Assembly (NCBI GenBank): GCA_963457665.1
Contig: OY735207.1
Span: forward strand, 56,193,779-56,257,778
DNA: 64,000 nt
Source: Thysanoteuthis rhombus
Lineage: Eukaryota; Mollusca; Cephalopoda; Oegopsida; Thysanoteuthidae
Direction of reading: 5' to 3'
In this document: one piece after another, positions 1 through 11,441 of the stretch
How the letters are laid out: the number at the start of each line of letters is the position of its first letter
Numbering within the stretch: the first letter of the stretch is position 1
The notes under the pieces: generated by a model
What the model was told of the DNA's origin: nothing
Database searches by the model: none
What the model saw: the letters and a program-made list of their open reading frames with translations, nothing else
Translations under genes and position numbers: made by a program

Positions 1-374
1 CCCGGTGATGTGGTTTTGAGATGTACTCGTTAGTCTCAAGTTTTTTCCTATTCACATTGTGAACTTTTCCTCAGCATATGTATATACATAGCTATTGGTA
101 GAAAGCAAGGCAGTCGAAGCCCTTCGATAACAGTCCATCTAATTCAATACAACATAAACCCTATTGCTTCGTAATCGCCATTGATGGTCCAAAGCTAGAC
201 AAAAGGAGGAAGATGATGCGTCAGGCTAGGAACTCTATCCCGTAGAAAATCAACATGCTAATGAAACCATGGTGGGTGGTTGCTGCCCTATGCTCCACAA
301 CGAGTGTGGACAAAAAAAAAGAAAAAATACCATGCAAGGGGAAGGAAAATACTTGGCAGAAAATTTATTTATTA
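1..374. other. AT-rich spacer, nothing recognised
   Basis: No coding motif, RNA gene or repeat that recurs elsewhere in the window was seen here. The short open frame that begins near 280 has no recognisable domain and runs into the Rep-A repeat, so it was not called. Confidence 0.6.
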
Positions 375-806
375 TAAACCATCAGTCAAAACTGCCAGCA
401 TAGATTTCATCAGTTTTGAAGTTGGTTTTGGCAGACTATGCATGCATATATCTCGTATAATGTAGCGCTGATAGAGGAAGAGGGTTAAAAATCTAAACTT
501 CTAATCATTTATGGAAGAATTTTCTTTTTTTTTTGATCACCCATGAAAAGTTTTTGATTGGGGTGTTCAATTTGAAATGAAAGCGTATAATGAATTAGTC
601 ACTTAGTTTGCATCCGGCAGCATTCACGCTGGTTTTCTTTTGAGAATTTTTTTTGAGAATTTGGACTTTTTTAGCGATTGGTACCTTACAAGAGTCGAAA
701 GAAAAATTAATTTGATTTTTGATCATCCCTTCCTCCGATTTTTTAGCGATCACCCCCAACATTAACGCATGATAGTTTCTATTGCACGACTAACCATACC
801 TGTGTA
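375..806 (+). repeat. Rep-A interspersed repeat, copy 1
   Basis: First of about eleven copies of a 430-560 bp repeat seen in both orientations across the window. Shared landmarks in order are a start with 'actgtcaacataggtttctt', a 'ttggtctggctggctggc' tract, a line like 'caccaatggagctagaa', a T-rich 'attatgtctagaaaaaac' zone, a 'gatcatccccaacacagcat' zone and an end near 'ctaaccagacctgttt'. This copy is diverged and has lost the middle of the GGCT tract. I saw no coding capacity, no terminal inverted repeat and no poly-A. The class is unknown; a non-autonomous Helitron or a decayed short element are both possible. Confidence 0.65.
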
Positions 807-1426
807 TCTATTTTTCCAAATCTACCTTGGACTACATAACCAATTGAGAGATTTTACCTCGTTGAACGCATAAATACTCGCATATCAAATACTTATGATA
901 TTGAAAAATCAGTACGATATCGGCTTTTCGTTGAATTAGTGCATTACAGAGGATAGTAAAATGTTAACCTTCTTTGTAGCTGGAGTAGTTGCACCAGGGA
1001 GGTGTGTTCAAACTCTTTTGAAATAAATAAAGTTTTTGGTGTTGACTTTTTTTTGACATTAAGATTCCTTTCACATGCAGTAGTTTTCTGAGCAGTCAAT
1101 ATTTTTGCGTGTTTTCAAAATCTACAATACCAACGTTGTAAAAATATCTTTCGATGACACTTTCCAGACAGACAGGCGTCCGTGAAAAAAAAATTTGCAA
1201 AGGTCATATTATTAAAATGTACAGGTCTCCCTATTTTTTTGTTTCTTGCTTGGATTGAAAGATAACAGCAGAAAAATAATGCAGGTTCAGAATCTTTGAG
1301 AAGCAAAAAACATTGAAAACCAGACAGTGTTTACATCGATGGCGTCGGTGCACAAAAGCTCGATTTAATCTCCAAAAACACGACCCGATGTAACCCATGT
1401 TAAATCAAGGTAATCTCAATAGCCTA
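807..1426. other. AT-rich spacer, nothing recognised
   Basis: Homopolymer-rich sequence without a motif I recognise. Minus-strand open frames here have no domain signature. Confidence 0.55.
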
Positions 1427-1760
1427 GTCATCATTATCATCATCATTATCATCATCATCATCATCATCATCATTATCATCATCATCCTCCTCCTCCTCCT
1501 CCTCTTAACATCTATTCTATATGATGGGCATTGCCGAGTCAGTATTTTCTGAGTTTGTCTAGTACATCTCTCCGTCTTGTATTCTGTCGGCCTCGGTTTT
1601 CGCATGTGATCTCTGGGGATCCATGTTGTGAGTCGTGATGTCCATCGGTTGTCTGTCATTCTTGCAACATGGCCTGTCCATTGCCATTTATGTTCTTTTA
1701 AATAGATTATATGATGTCTCGAACTCCCGTTCTCTCCCTGGTATACTGTGCTGGAGTCCT
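1427..1760 (-). mobile_element. RTE-clade LINE 3' fragment with ATC-repeat tail
   Basis: Read on the minus strand, the sequence encodes the C-terminal tail of an RTE-type LINE reverse transcriptase polyprotein, with pieces such as 'TDNRWTSRLTTWIPRDHMRK' near 1600-1660. It then runs into a (GAT)n tract, which on the plus strand is the ATC/CTC array at 1427-1505. A trinucleotide 3' tail of this kind marks the element end, and the same end is seen in many other copies here. Only the last 330 bp are kept, so this is a 5'-truncated insertion and not functional. Confidence 0.8.
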
Positions 1761-1861
1761 GTAGAGGAAGTCATAATTTTGAAACAGCTCAACCCACGAC
1801 GAGCAGTTGAGCCTAAATGCTCCTACTAGTCAGAAGAGCGTCTTCTGATCACAGATATTAG

Positions 1862-2312
1862 AAACTGTCAATCAAAACTGTCAACATCGGTTTCATGTTG
1901 GTCTGGCTGGTTAGCTATGCATGTATCATCCGCCCCGGTCGCACCAATGGAACTAGAGGGCTGAAGATTCAAACATTTACTCCGTATCACACCTAGAAAA
2001 AAAAGTATTTTGATTTATCCAAAATTCCCTTCCTGAATAACCTTTTTTTGGGAAGAGGTCCCGTTTACAAATTAGGTTTATGCTGAAATGACCCCTTAGA
2101 CTGTGCCTGTTTTTTTTGTTTTTTTAAAATAATTCTGGATTTTTCAGTTATCGCTGCTCCCCCTCCTGAAAAAGGCGAGAGAATTGACTTGTTCATTGAT
2201 CATCTACTCTCCCGATTGTTTTTAAACGATTAGCCACAACGCAGAATGCTGCCAAAAGACGTTGTTTGCATGACAATTTCTGAAGAATGACTAACCAGAC
2301 TTGTTTCATTCA
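1862..2312 (+). repeat. Rep-A interspersed repeat, copy 2
   Basis: Same order of landmarks as copy 1: 'actgtcaacatcggtttcat', 'ggtctggctggttagctatg', 'cgcaccaatggaactaga', a T-rich centre, then 'cacaacgcagaatgctgcc' and 'gactaaccagacttgtttc'. It is nearly full length and has one GGCT unit only. Confidence 0.7.
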
Positions 2313-2739
2313 TTTTCTGATGATTCCTTAGGATTTGAAGACTGAAAATATTGCAAAGAATTGCAGATTCCTCTATGGCTATCGGTGCAAAGCTGGAACG
2401 GAAACATCTATCAATATCGATTTAAATAGTAATGGCATTCAGAAATCCGGAAGATACCTAATTTTCGAGCTTTTTGGACAAGGGATAAAGTGCCTTTGGC
2501 AATATTTCAGACAGGGCAACGCCAGATGATCCTGCTTGGTTGTCATGATGTTCTGCTTCCGTTGGTTTGACTTATATTCTAAGCAAACTAATTGGGCAAA
2601 TAAACTCAACAATATAAAAGAGACGTTCGTCTGATGTTAACAACTATTGACTTTGGAGGAATAACAGCATTTTTTCATTTGCTACCAAAATAAAAATAAA
2701 TGAAGGTCTGTGTACACTCCAACAACAATCAATAGAGAG
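2313..2739. other. Spacer, nothing recognised
   Basis: A short open frame starts near 2335 but has no recognisable domain. No repeat family seen elsewhere in the window extends here. Confidence 0.55.
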
Positions 2740-2741
2740 AA

Positions 2742-2797
<56 letters not shown>

Positions 2798-2816
2798 ATA
2801 TATATATATATATACG

Positions 2817-2881
<65 letters not shown>

Positions 2882-2952
2882 TTGTGTTTATGCATATATG
2901 TACATATATGTGTGTATGTAAGTGTGTATGTGTGGATGTGTGTGTGTGCGTA
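2740..2952. repeat. (TA)n-(GT)n compound microsatellite
   Basis: About 110 bp of mostly TA dinucleotides with scattered GTA interruptions is followed by a GT-rich tract. The long Tyr-Ile open frames on both strands are translations of this array and not genes. Confidence 0.97.
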
Positions 2953-3082
2953 TGGTTACAAAACAATTTTTCACTGTTACATGTTCAATTTAAAACGACG
3001 GGCAAGGAATGCTTTTCTAACTCTTTAGTTAATTTTCTTGTTTACGTACATTTGAACATACCCACACACAGACACTCACTGA

Positions 3083-3085
<3 letters not shown>

Positions 3086-3132
<47 letters not shown>

Positions 3133-3152
3133 TGTGTGTGTATGTGTGTGTA
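3086..3152. repeat. (TA)n-(GT)n compound microsatellite
   Basis: Uninterrupted TA dinucleotides pass into GTGTGTAT units, the same compound order as the array at 2740. Confidence 0.96.
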
Positions 3153-3224
3153 CAGACAATATGACGATTTGGATGAGGAAAGACTTGATTTGATGTACTA
3201 ATCAGCTTCACATCTTTTTTCCAC

Positions 3225-3560
3225 ATCATATATATATATATATATATCAAAGTCCGTCCGTCTGTAACGCTTTGTAGGCCATATTCTAGCACGTAGGGAG
3301 CTGAAATTTTGCATAGTGTTACGTCTCTTCACTGCAGAGGATATGGGACGTCGGAGTTTCCAAAGATTGTTCAGGGTAATTCAATTTGAAGGAGAATTCA
3401 AATTTAAATTAGACCCCGACTTTCCCATCCCGGAAGTGTTGACATCGGGTGCTTCTCTTCAACTGACTGACCTCCGGCTCAGATTTGAGAGTATCGAACA
3501 TCACACTGCCAATCGAAGTTATTTTAAACAAAAAGTAATAAAGATTTAAAAGTATCAGAT
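3225..3560. other. Possible unnamed repeat beginning with GTCCGTCCGTC
   Basis: A 23 bp TA array leads into 'agtccgtccgtctgtaacg' and then 'gctgaaattttgcatagtg'. The plus-strand open frame here (3316-3549) has no domain I know. The abrupt junction at a TA array hints at an inserted repeat, but I saw no second copy in the window, so this is weak. Confidence 0.3.
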
Positions 3561-6500
3561 GGTATTTCTCTCGATTGTTATAATCGATATTATTCATTTC
3601 AGTGTATTTCATGTATCCATTCATACTAACAGTTATTTTGTTTTTTACGGTTTTAAATTCCGCTTTCAGAAGATATGCTTATATTCTAATATTTTATACA
3701 TCGTTAAATGAAATAAAATTGATTGTTTCAATGCTAATTCCTTATTAAAAAATTACGGTCATTCAAGCTGTTATGATGGTGTGAATATGTAAATAAAATT
3801 CTACTACTACAATTATGACCATGGAATTTTCACCACCAAGCCAGTATTGCCAACTTGTAAGATTTTTCACGATAAATCGACCTCAAAAATCGTCAAAGTG
3901 CACTAAAAGGTCAATGTTGATTATTCTTTTGGGGAAAATAGCTACATTTGTCGGCTATTGCGGATCCAATTGCTACATAGTGGCTAAAATATTGCTAAAT
4001 GTTTGATTTTCGCGCTGCCAAAACGACACTGCAGCCAACAATGACTCATTGGACTTGACAAAAAAGACTTCACGTGATACACTGAACAGTTTACCTCGTT
4101 TTCGATTTACCTATTGGATCAATTACATCGACAGTCAAAGACTTATCTATAAAATGAACTATCATCCTCTTGTTTAAATGTATCAATGTGTTTATTTATT
4201 GAATTCTATTACAGTCTTAAGGCACTCATTTTTGTCTAACGTGGGTGGGAGAGATGTATATTTTCATAGGCGAAGGTGGTAACTTTTTTTTTCATTTTTA
4301 ATATTATTTTCAATATCCTTTCTTACATCTATTTTTTAAAAACAGGTTTTAAATAGATATATTTCTCCACAGAAACCAAAAACTATGGACTGATTATCAT
4401 CATTTTATTTTTTTAGTCATTACTTTTTGTTGAAAATCTTTCGGTTTAAAATCATTAACAATTTTTTTCCTGGTGGCAAAAGACATCGGCTTATGTTGAG
4501 ATGTCTTCTGTCACTCTAATTTTATAGATTTATAACGGCTGATGATGATAATAGGCTAAGACTATATGTCGTATTATTCAGAAAGAATAACTTAATTTAC
4601 TACAAGTACAATAAGAGAGAAAGATGATTATGTTGCACCTATCTATCAAATTGAGAAGATGTCCCTCTTGAAAGATCAGCGTCCAAAACCCTGAATTCCT
4701 GATTCAAACAGCACGATAACGTCCTCATGTTTCTATAACGTGCTCTTTATTTCTCACAACGTCATGTTGCTATTTATTTCATTGGTCTTCAATATTTAAT
4801 TGGAAAGACAAGAACAAGCCGTGCAATCCTGAGTTCAACGCCATCTATTAACAACTCGATTTTGAAAAGCAATAAATTCAATTTCGTGAAACGATGTTGC
4901 TAACAGGTCTGCGTCACGAGTTTTCTATTCAGCTATTTGACGTGGGGAGAAAAATCCACGGTAACAAAGTAGAATACATGGTGTTTGTTTGAAACGGGTT
5001 CAATATAGAAATTACGTCGTTATTTTATAAGGGCTATGATTGGGACAGAAGCTGTGCATGATAAATGAGAGATAACCGTTATTATTTGATTTTGACAGGA
5101 AGAAAATGTCGTTTGATTTAATTAAATCTTTCTTTTCACGACAACACATTTTATTGAAGCTGGATCTTTCTATTCTATGATGAAAAAAAGACCCAAAATA
5201 AACTTACCCCAGTCCTAACCTTAACACTAACCCTGAATAATAACACTAAACATCAACCCTTAGACTAACCCTGATAATGACCTTGACACTAACCCCTGAA
5301 TTATATTCTTTGCAGTTTACTGTTTTAATGGTATCTTTAGTTATACGGTAATAATAAGTGAGAATTGTTTTTTTTCGTTTCAACGAACGTTCTACTTCAT
5401 TTGAATTGATTTTTAATTGATGATATATCGGATTTGCTAGTCAACATCGTTTCAAACTGAATTGGGAAGATTACACAATGTTTTTTTTGAGAAATGTTTT
5501 GGCATTTTCGGGACACAATCGTTTAGTAATTCTTTTCATGGGAGGAATCCAAGATTGCGTTGTTACCAATCTCGATGCCAATTCACGAGTGTTTTATTTT
5601 TTATTTTTTCGGTTAAATCTAGACAAATAGTTTCAAATATCCAGTGTGTTTGCTCATTGAAAAATGTCACAGCACCAAATATCATTATTGATCACATCGA
5701 TGTAAGTGTGTTTCTGTGTGCTGTGTAAATGATATATTGGTGTTTCAGCTGATATATTGGCGTGTTCAAAACAAGAAAAAATCGAAGAATCGGATGCTGA
5801 TTTTCAGAGCTAGCGGAACATTCCTTTTTGAAAGATTATCGTAGCACAATGCGTCTACCATAATTCATTCCATTTGGCTTTATGCTGCACTAAGGTAAGC
5901 TTAGTAAATAGCTATTATTGGAGGCATAAGAGATTTGTGTGACAACATTGGGCTGTAAATCTTTAAGAGCTTTCTGGAAGTGTTTTTAGAGAAAATTGTG
6001 TTTGCACTATGATTTGTGTAAGATGAGATTCGATGCCGATGGTGAGAGTGAGAAATTATACCGTCTGTCTGAGCAAAGAGACCTCCGATTACTGCATGAA
6101 CATACTTGAGTTATATTGAATTCTGTCATAGTACCCATAAAAAATGGTGGACTTATTTTCGTATGGATAAATTATATAGATATATATACAAAAAAAGAAA
6201 AAAAATATGCTTCGAATAAAATTAATTTTTTTTTACAAATCTGTATATTTTCTATCTTCATCAATTCCCAAAAAAATTAAAGCAGAGGAAGTGGTTTAAA
6301 TAAAAATTCTATTTTGATATGAGAGAGACACTAGTTTTATTCATGAAATGTCAGAGATGCCTACATTTTTCGGAATCGTTTCTAGTGTTACACTAAGCAA
6401 TGAGCTGCAGTACTTACAGTGATGTAGTAGCAAACATATAGACACAGATGTTTCTTCCCTTCCTCTCTTTCTGTTATTTCTAGCGTGATACAAACAGACA

Positions 6501-6616
6501 AAACAAACAAACAAAATAGCGAATTAAGATTTTGTATTATATGATGAACAGTGAAAAGTTCAGTTTATGGATATCTGCTAAACATAGTTGTGGTTTGTGC
6601 AAGGTCTGAAGGACAA
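3561..6616. other. AT-rich spacer, no gene recognised
   Basis: About 3 kb of AT-rich DNA without coding motifs. The open frame at 5462-5728 shows no domain and lies in biased T-rich sequence. The only internal structure I noticed is the CTAACCCT-like tract listed separately. Confidence 0.5.
5204..5300. repeat. Degenerate CTAACCCT/CTAACACT tract
   Basis: Repeated words such as 'cctaac', 'cactaaccctga' and 'gactaaccctgataatgacc' form about seven imperfect units in under 100 bp. It resembles a decayed telomere-like or simple-sequence tract, but no run of perfect TTAGGG units is present. Confidence 0.5.
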
Positions 6617-7047
6617 TCATCGTCAACATACACTGTCAACATAGATCTCTCTCAGTTTTTAAGTTGGTCCGGCTGGCCGACTGGCTGACTGGATGGCTAC
6701 GTACGTATCGCGTATATAGGCCGCACCAACGGAGCTAGAAAGCTAGAACATTCGTCATTTTCTACTTATTTTCTTAATAAAAAACTTTTTTTATCCCGCC
6801 TCCAGATTTTTAGTGGGGGTCTTTTTGCCATGTAAATTCATTATAAAATTGAGCCCTATATTATGCCCGCTTGTTTTTCGAAAATTCAGACCTTTAATGA
6901 TTACTATCTCACCAGAAGGCAAGAGAAGTAACTTTAACATCGATCAGAAAATATTCTAATTGATTACCCTCAACACAGCATGCCGCCGAAAGATGTTGAT
7001 CATGAGACGGTTTTTATTGAGTCTTATACTTATATTTCCTTGTTTTT
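6617..7047 (+). repeat. Rep-A interspersed repeat, copy 3
   Basis: Begins with a doubled 'gtcaacata', then shows 'gttggtccggctggccgac', 'cgcaccaacggagctagaa', 'ctcaacacagcatgccgcc' and an ending near 'catgagacggtttttatt'. It is among the better kept copies. Confidence 0.7.
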
Positions 7048-7744
7048 TTTATCTCTTTTGTTTAATAACGATGTAAAGTTGTTAATCCAGTGGAAACGAG
7101 TTTTGTCTTAGAAAAATTCAAGACACTATCGACTCTTTTGGAAGCCTACAATGATACATCCATAATTCATTCCTCTTGTAATTGTGCAGAAACAGCTTCA
7201 GATCTATTTTTCTCACACTCTCAACTTTTTATCCTACGGTTGGATTTGAGTAGATTTTCGATATGTCATTGTAGGCTACCAATTCTGTCAGTAGTGCAAA
7301 CTTCGGCTCAGCAACTTTCTGGGTTCGGTCGGAAAATGGTTTATTCCTACTGGAGTATGTGGTTGTCTCACTATCTTTGAAATCAGATAGAGGAATCTTT
7401 GTTTATCATATCTTTAATGTCTGTAAAATTCTATTGATTCTAAATATGACTTAATCCCTTTTCCTGATACATATTTGAAGCAGAATGTCATGATACTTGG
7501 AATATTGCACTTTATCACACCATTTCGTTTGTTGTATTCCATTGTGAGAAAAAAACAAAACAACAAAAAACAGAAAACAAACGAATTGACACTGTTCAGA
7601 TAAAATGTGAGGGTATTAAAAATTCATGCCTTATATTCAATCAGTTTAGTTACTTAGACGATTCCTTCTGCTATCTCTCATATACATGATAATCAATCAT
7701 CTTTCGATTGCATTCTTTTCTTGACTGGGCTCAATACTTATTTG
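7048..7744. other. Spacer with an unrecognised 96-codon open frame
   Basis: An open frame on the plus strand from 7090 to 7380 starts with ATG and encodes a Ser- and Leu-rich 96-residue chain with no motif I know. There is no supporting splice or codon pattern, so it is not called as a gene. Confidence 0.4.
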
Positions 7745-8165
7745 AAATCAAGTTTGGATGAAGAGTTGCAAGAGAAATAGCCGTGAGTGGCCCTCAACCT
7801 GAAAACCATGCATTGTGCACAGGAAAATATCATTGTCAACATCGAACAAATTGGTCACTATGCAGCACAGTATTTCAGAGAAAAAACAGGATTCAGAGAT
7901 TTCAGAGAATCCATTGAAAAACTCGAATGACAATGGGCTTGTCATGTTGCAAAAATGTTATATAACAATCGCTGAAGATGATGATACACAACGTGGATGG
8001 CCAGAGATCATATACGAAACTATGGTCGGCAAAATATAAGATGACGTAACCAACAAGTTCTGAAAATGTTGGTCACCTGTGATAGCAAGATCTGGCGAAT
8101 CTTGGCGAAGGTCGATGTCCAACAACGGACGCTAAAAGGGTGTGACAACGATGATGACCTGAGCT
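7745..8165 (+). mobile_element. RTE-clade LINE 3' fragment, strongly diverged
   Basis: The order of words matches the 3' end of the other RTE copies: a stretch like 'ctgaaaaccatgcattgtgc', then 'ttcagagaatccattgaaaa', 'caatgggcttgtcatgttgc', and finally 'ggcgaaggtcgatgtccaac' before a short GATGATG end near 8150. The reading frame is broken several times by small insertions and deletions. It is an old 5'-truncated copy. Confidence 0.75.
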
Positions 8166-8757
8166 CTCACTATCTGTTCACGAATAATAGACTTTAATGC
8201 ATAGATTCATCCGGTGAGTCAGGGGTTAATACGACTAACAACGTATAGTTCAAATTGGTTAGGTTTGTGAAGTGTATATAACGAGTTAATGTTAAGGCTT
8301 GTCAGAGGTCAGAAATTGTCCTTGTAGGGATAAGGGTTGTGCGGCGGGGGGAACGTAATTCGGACAATGAAGAATTATCCCGCAAACTCGTTGCTTAATT
8401 CAGTCATTACTTATTCGGAAAGTCGACAGGGTCGTAAAGCTGGCTTTGGGTTGGGACGAAATGTGAAAGTCTTGAAATGTTGTAAGACGGAGTGAAACGT
8501 GATTCCGATAAACATGCCTTTTACAAATATATACTTGAGTAAGAAACACAGCAAGAAGTTTTTATTTTGATTTTTATTACTTCAATATTTATTCACATCA
8601 TCTTCAGGGAAGTATTTGCAGTCTTGAAATTAGACACCAAATTTATCAACATAGGTTTCTTCGTTTTTTTTAACCGTGTCACGTGTACAGGTTACACAGA
8701 AGATGCTGGTAGACTCACATAACGTTTTTTATATGTTTGAAAAACTATCATAACACC
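8166..8757. other. Spacer, nothing recognised
   Basis: No coding or repeat signature beyond a short Rep-A-like 'caacataggtttcttcg' near 8649, which may be a detached start of the following Rep-A copy, interrupted by about 100 bp of unrelated sequence. Confidence 0.45.
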
Positions 8758-9132
8758 GTTTCTTCAGTTTGTAAGTAGTTCTTCCTGATTGGTTGGCCAT
8801 CTTTTTATATTCAACATGTAGAAACAGCATCAATGTAGACCCAAAGCTGGAAAATTAAACATTTGCTCCTTATTATGTTTAGAAAGATCTAAATATTCCC
8901 TCTAAAATGTTTTTAGGAGGTAGGTTCAATTTCATATTAAATTAGTCCTGGTGGAGTTTGTGCTTATCTTTTTTGAAATTCAAACTTTTGAGAGCTTGAA
9001 CGAAAGGTGAGAGAAGTATGTAACTTATTCATTTATTACCCCTATTCTAATTTTCAAATCAATCACCCCGAACTGGTTATGCTACTGGATGACCTTCATC
9101 ACGTGATTGTTTCTATTCAACCAAGGCTCATT
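8758..9132 (+). repeat. Rep-A interspersed repeat, copy 4
   Basis: Shows 'gtttcttcagtttgtaagta', a 'gattggttggcca' remnant of the GGCT tract, 'tgctccttattatgttta' and the 'caccccgaactggttatgct' zone. It is diverged and lost the first few tens of bases or had them split off by an insertion. Confidence 0.6.
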
Positions 9133-10323
9133 TTTTTCCTTAAATTTCTTAAATTTACTGAATAATTCTCAAGAAAAGGATTTATTCCCCTCGCACTAAA
9201 ATATGACTTTCTCCATAGATAATTTATGTATGTATATATACACACACAGCTTGTCCAGAATGCAATAGGGTAAATTTGGATATCTAGAGAATCAGTTATC
9301 TGGCCGTAATATTACTTTGAAATAAATCAGTATGGAACTTACTGCACACACGTGAACTGACACTCACTCAGTCGAGTCACCGGTATGACGCAGTCAAGTG
9401 AACTTGTGTACTATGTAACCATCACATTCACAATGACCAAACAAGTCATTCTTCCTGTAGGATTTTTCGGCAAAAAACGCATCAAATTCCAGCTTTTCCG
9501 AGACAGATGTTAGATCGTGGACGAGATTAAAGAGAACGTGATTGTACAAAGGCTGGCAACCCCCAAAAAGGAACCTTGCAGATTTTAATTAAAAAGAAGA
9601 AACGAATAGTGTGGCAAAGTCTGTCGACAACACCTGGCTTTCAGGTCCATTTATAGAAAGGCTACTATGTCTTTTATATAGGGAACTTTTGCTTTTTTCT
9701 GTCATTTTTCGGTTATCTTGCAATTTGTTGGTATATACTGTTCTATTTATACCGATAACTATTTTTTCAAATTTTGGGTATTTTATCGATTTTCATTTGT
9801 TTTTTTTTTCTAAAGAAGTTTGAGTTGACGAAACATTAACGCTTGTTGACAACCATGCTGATACAACTAGTTTCCATGCTATTTTTGCAATAATCTTTGT
9901 GTTGTTAACAATGAAAAGAATTGTAGAAAATTGTGATTAGGGTGTTTTGGAGTACATGTTTGTTTTTTTTCATGGACATCTGCCTTCAGCGAATTTAACA
10001 GCCTATGGCTGGACTGGAATAATTAAAGGAACTTTGTTGTGTTGCGCCTTGTCGATCATTGCATGACCTGTCAATTATCGTTATCATCCAACGTGTTCTT
10101 AGAGGGAGAGATATGGAAGATTCTCACTAAAGTTCGTTGTGCTCTGCCAGTAAACATTTTCAACCTGTTCGTTCACCTCAACGCACTGGAATCTGGTCAG
10201 TCCTGGGTTTACATATCGACTGGACTGGTTGCAGCCAAGGGTCTCATTATCCCCAACATGAAAAACAAAATCTGAAAAGAATTTCTGTTACTTTTATTTC
10301 ATTTGTAACGATAAAAATCAGGG

Positions 10324-10362
<39 letters not shown>

Positions 10363-11100
10363 CACAGTTATCATAACAAGGAAAGGAAAATTCATTTAAA
10401 AAGAGAGAAATTACAAAAATGTGACAAAATTAATTTTTGATTGAAAATAGTAAATAGCATCGAGCCATTTTCACAATGAGTACCGGAAGGAGTGCATTTT
10501 TGTATAAAGTAGTAAGAAATAACTCTAATTCCATAATTGTTCTTTGAAAGAGATTTCGAAAATATTTTTACGACTTCTAATAATCTTTAGAGAATCTCTG
10601 GAGGCATCCTGATCCAGAAAAGCCATGTCCCTCCCTAAGACTTCCTGTTGCGTTAATCCAACTCTGGATCGGGTACATGGAGTTTCAAAATCTTTGTGTC
10701 GAGAAAACAATCGTCGAAGAAGTAAACAAACACTTGATAAGCCTGGGATAAAGCTTAAATGATAAAATGTAAGTAATGAAAGCTAAAAAAATATACAAAT
10801 AAGGTTCACTCTTGGACACACGACATTCATAACATTTTTGACAAAATGTAGTACAAAGTGTGGATCTATTTTCCTATATTAACAAAAACAGAAATCCCCA
10901 CTAAATTGAAGGGTGTAAACCAAAATGTACAATCCACATTCCTCTACGTTGATTTTAAATTATGACCAACTGATTGCGGGGAGGCTGTTTGAATGATTGA
11001 GCTTAATTGACTCGTCTTAGATATAAAAGAAAATTTATCACAGTGATATGCTTGGGTTTATTTCATATATATCAGTAGATTTAACAGCTTATGTCCGACG
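9133..11100. other. Spacer with a 34 bp TA array, no gene recognised
   Basis: A TA array lies at 10328-10360. Open frames at 9611, 10039 and 10137 show no domain; the last one ends inside the TA array. The sequence around 10180-10260 is less AT-rich but matched nothing else in the window. Confidence 0.45.
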
Positions 11101-11103
11101 GAA

Positions 11104-11441
11104 TGTGATAATCGTGAAGATATTTTGAGGAAGAGCTATATTTCGTTGGGTGTTGGTGTTAACCGGGTAGCAAATCGAACAGCCTTAGACTTCATAGAAA
11201 AATAAAGAAGTGAGCAAAATAAGCGCTCTCTTGGACTGCTGATCTTTTTGGAGTGTCGTTAGCTCAGGTGGTAAGAGCAGCTGCTTCCTTTGTGAACGCA
11301 GATTCGTGACCTGCACGATGCTCATCTTTTTTAATATATTTATTCACGCAGTCTCAGGCTGGTAGATTTGCTACTCAGTTAACACTGGTTCATGACAAAG
11401 TATGGTTCTTCCTCAAAATGTATTTATAATTATCACAAATA
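11104..11441 (+). mobile_element. tRNA-like core flanked by ~100 bp inverted arms
   Basis: A tRNA-like segment at about 11251-11324 has an A-box-like 'ttagctcaggtggtaagagc' and a weaker B-box-like 'cagattcgtgacctgc'. On each side is an arm of about 100 bp. The left arm (11105-11203) is similar to the reverse complement of the right arm (11337-11436), sharing 'gtgataat', 'attttgaggaagag/a' and 'gtagcaaatc'. The arms run up to and partly into the tRNA-like 3' part, so the whole looks like an inverted duplication of a tRNA-derived short element. It is probably a SINE-derived foldback and not a working tRNA gene, since the acceptor stem does not pair well. Confidence 0.65.

Noticed and set aside
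2644-3292. Several long open frames on both strands rich in Ile, Tyr, Thr and His
   Set aside because: They are direct translations of TA and CA/GT microsatellites and have no other content.
5204-5300. Interstitial telomere
   Set aside because: Units are irregular (CTAACCCT, CTAACACT, GACTAACCCTGA) and no run of perfect TTAGGG units is present.
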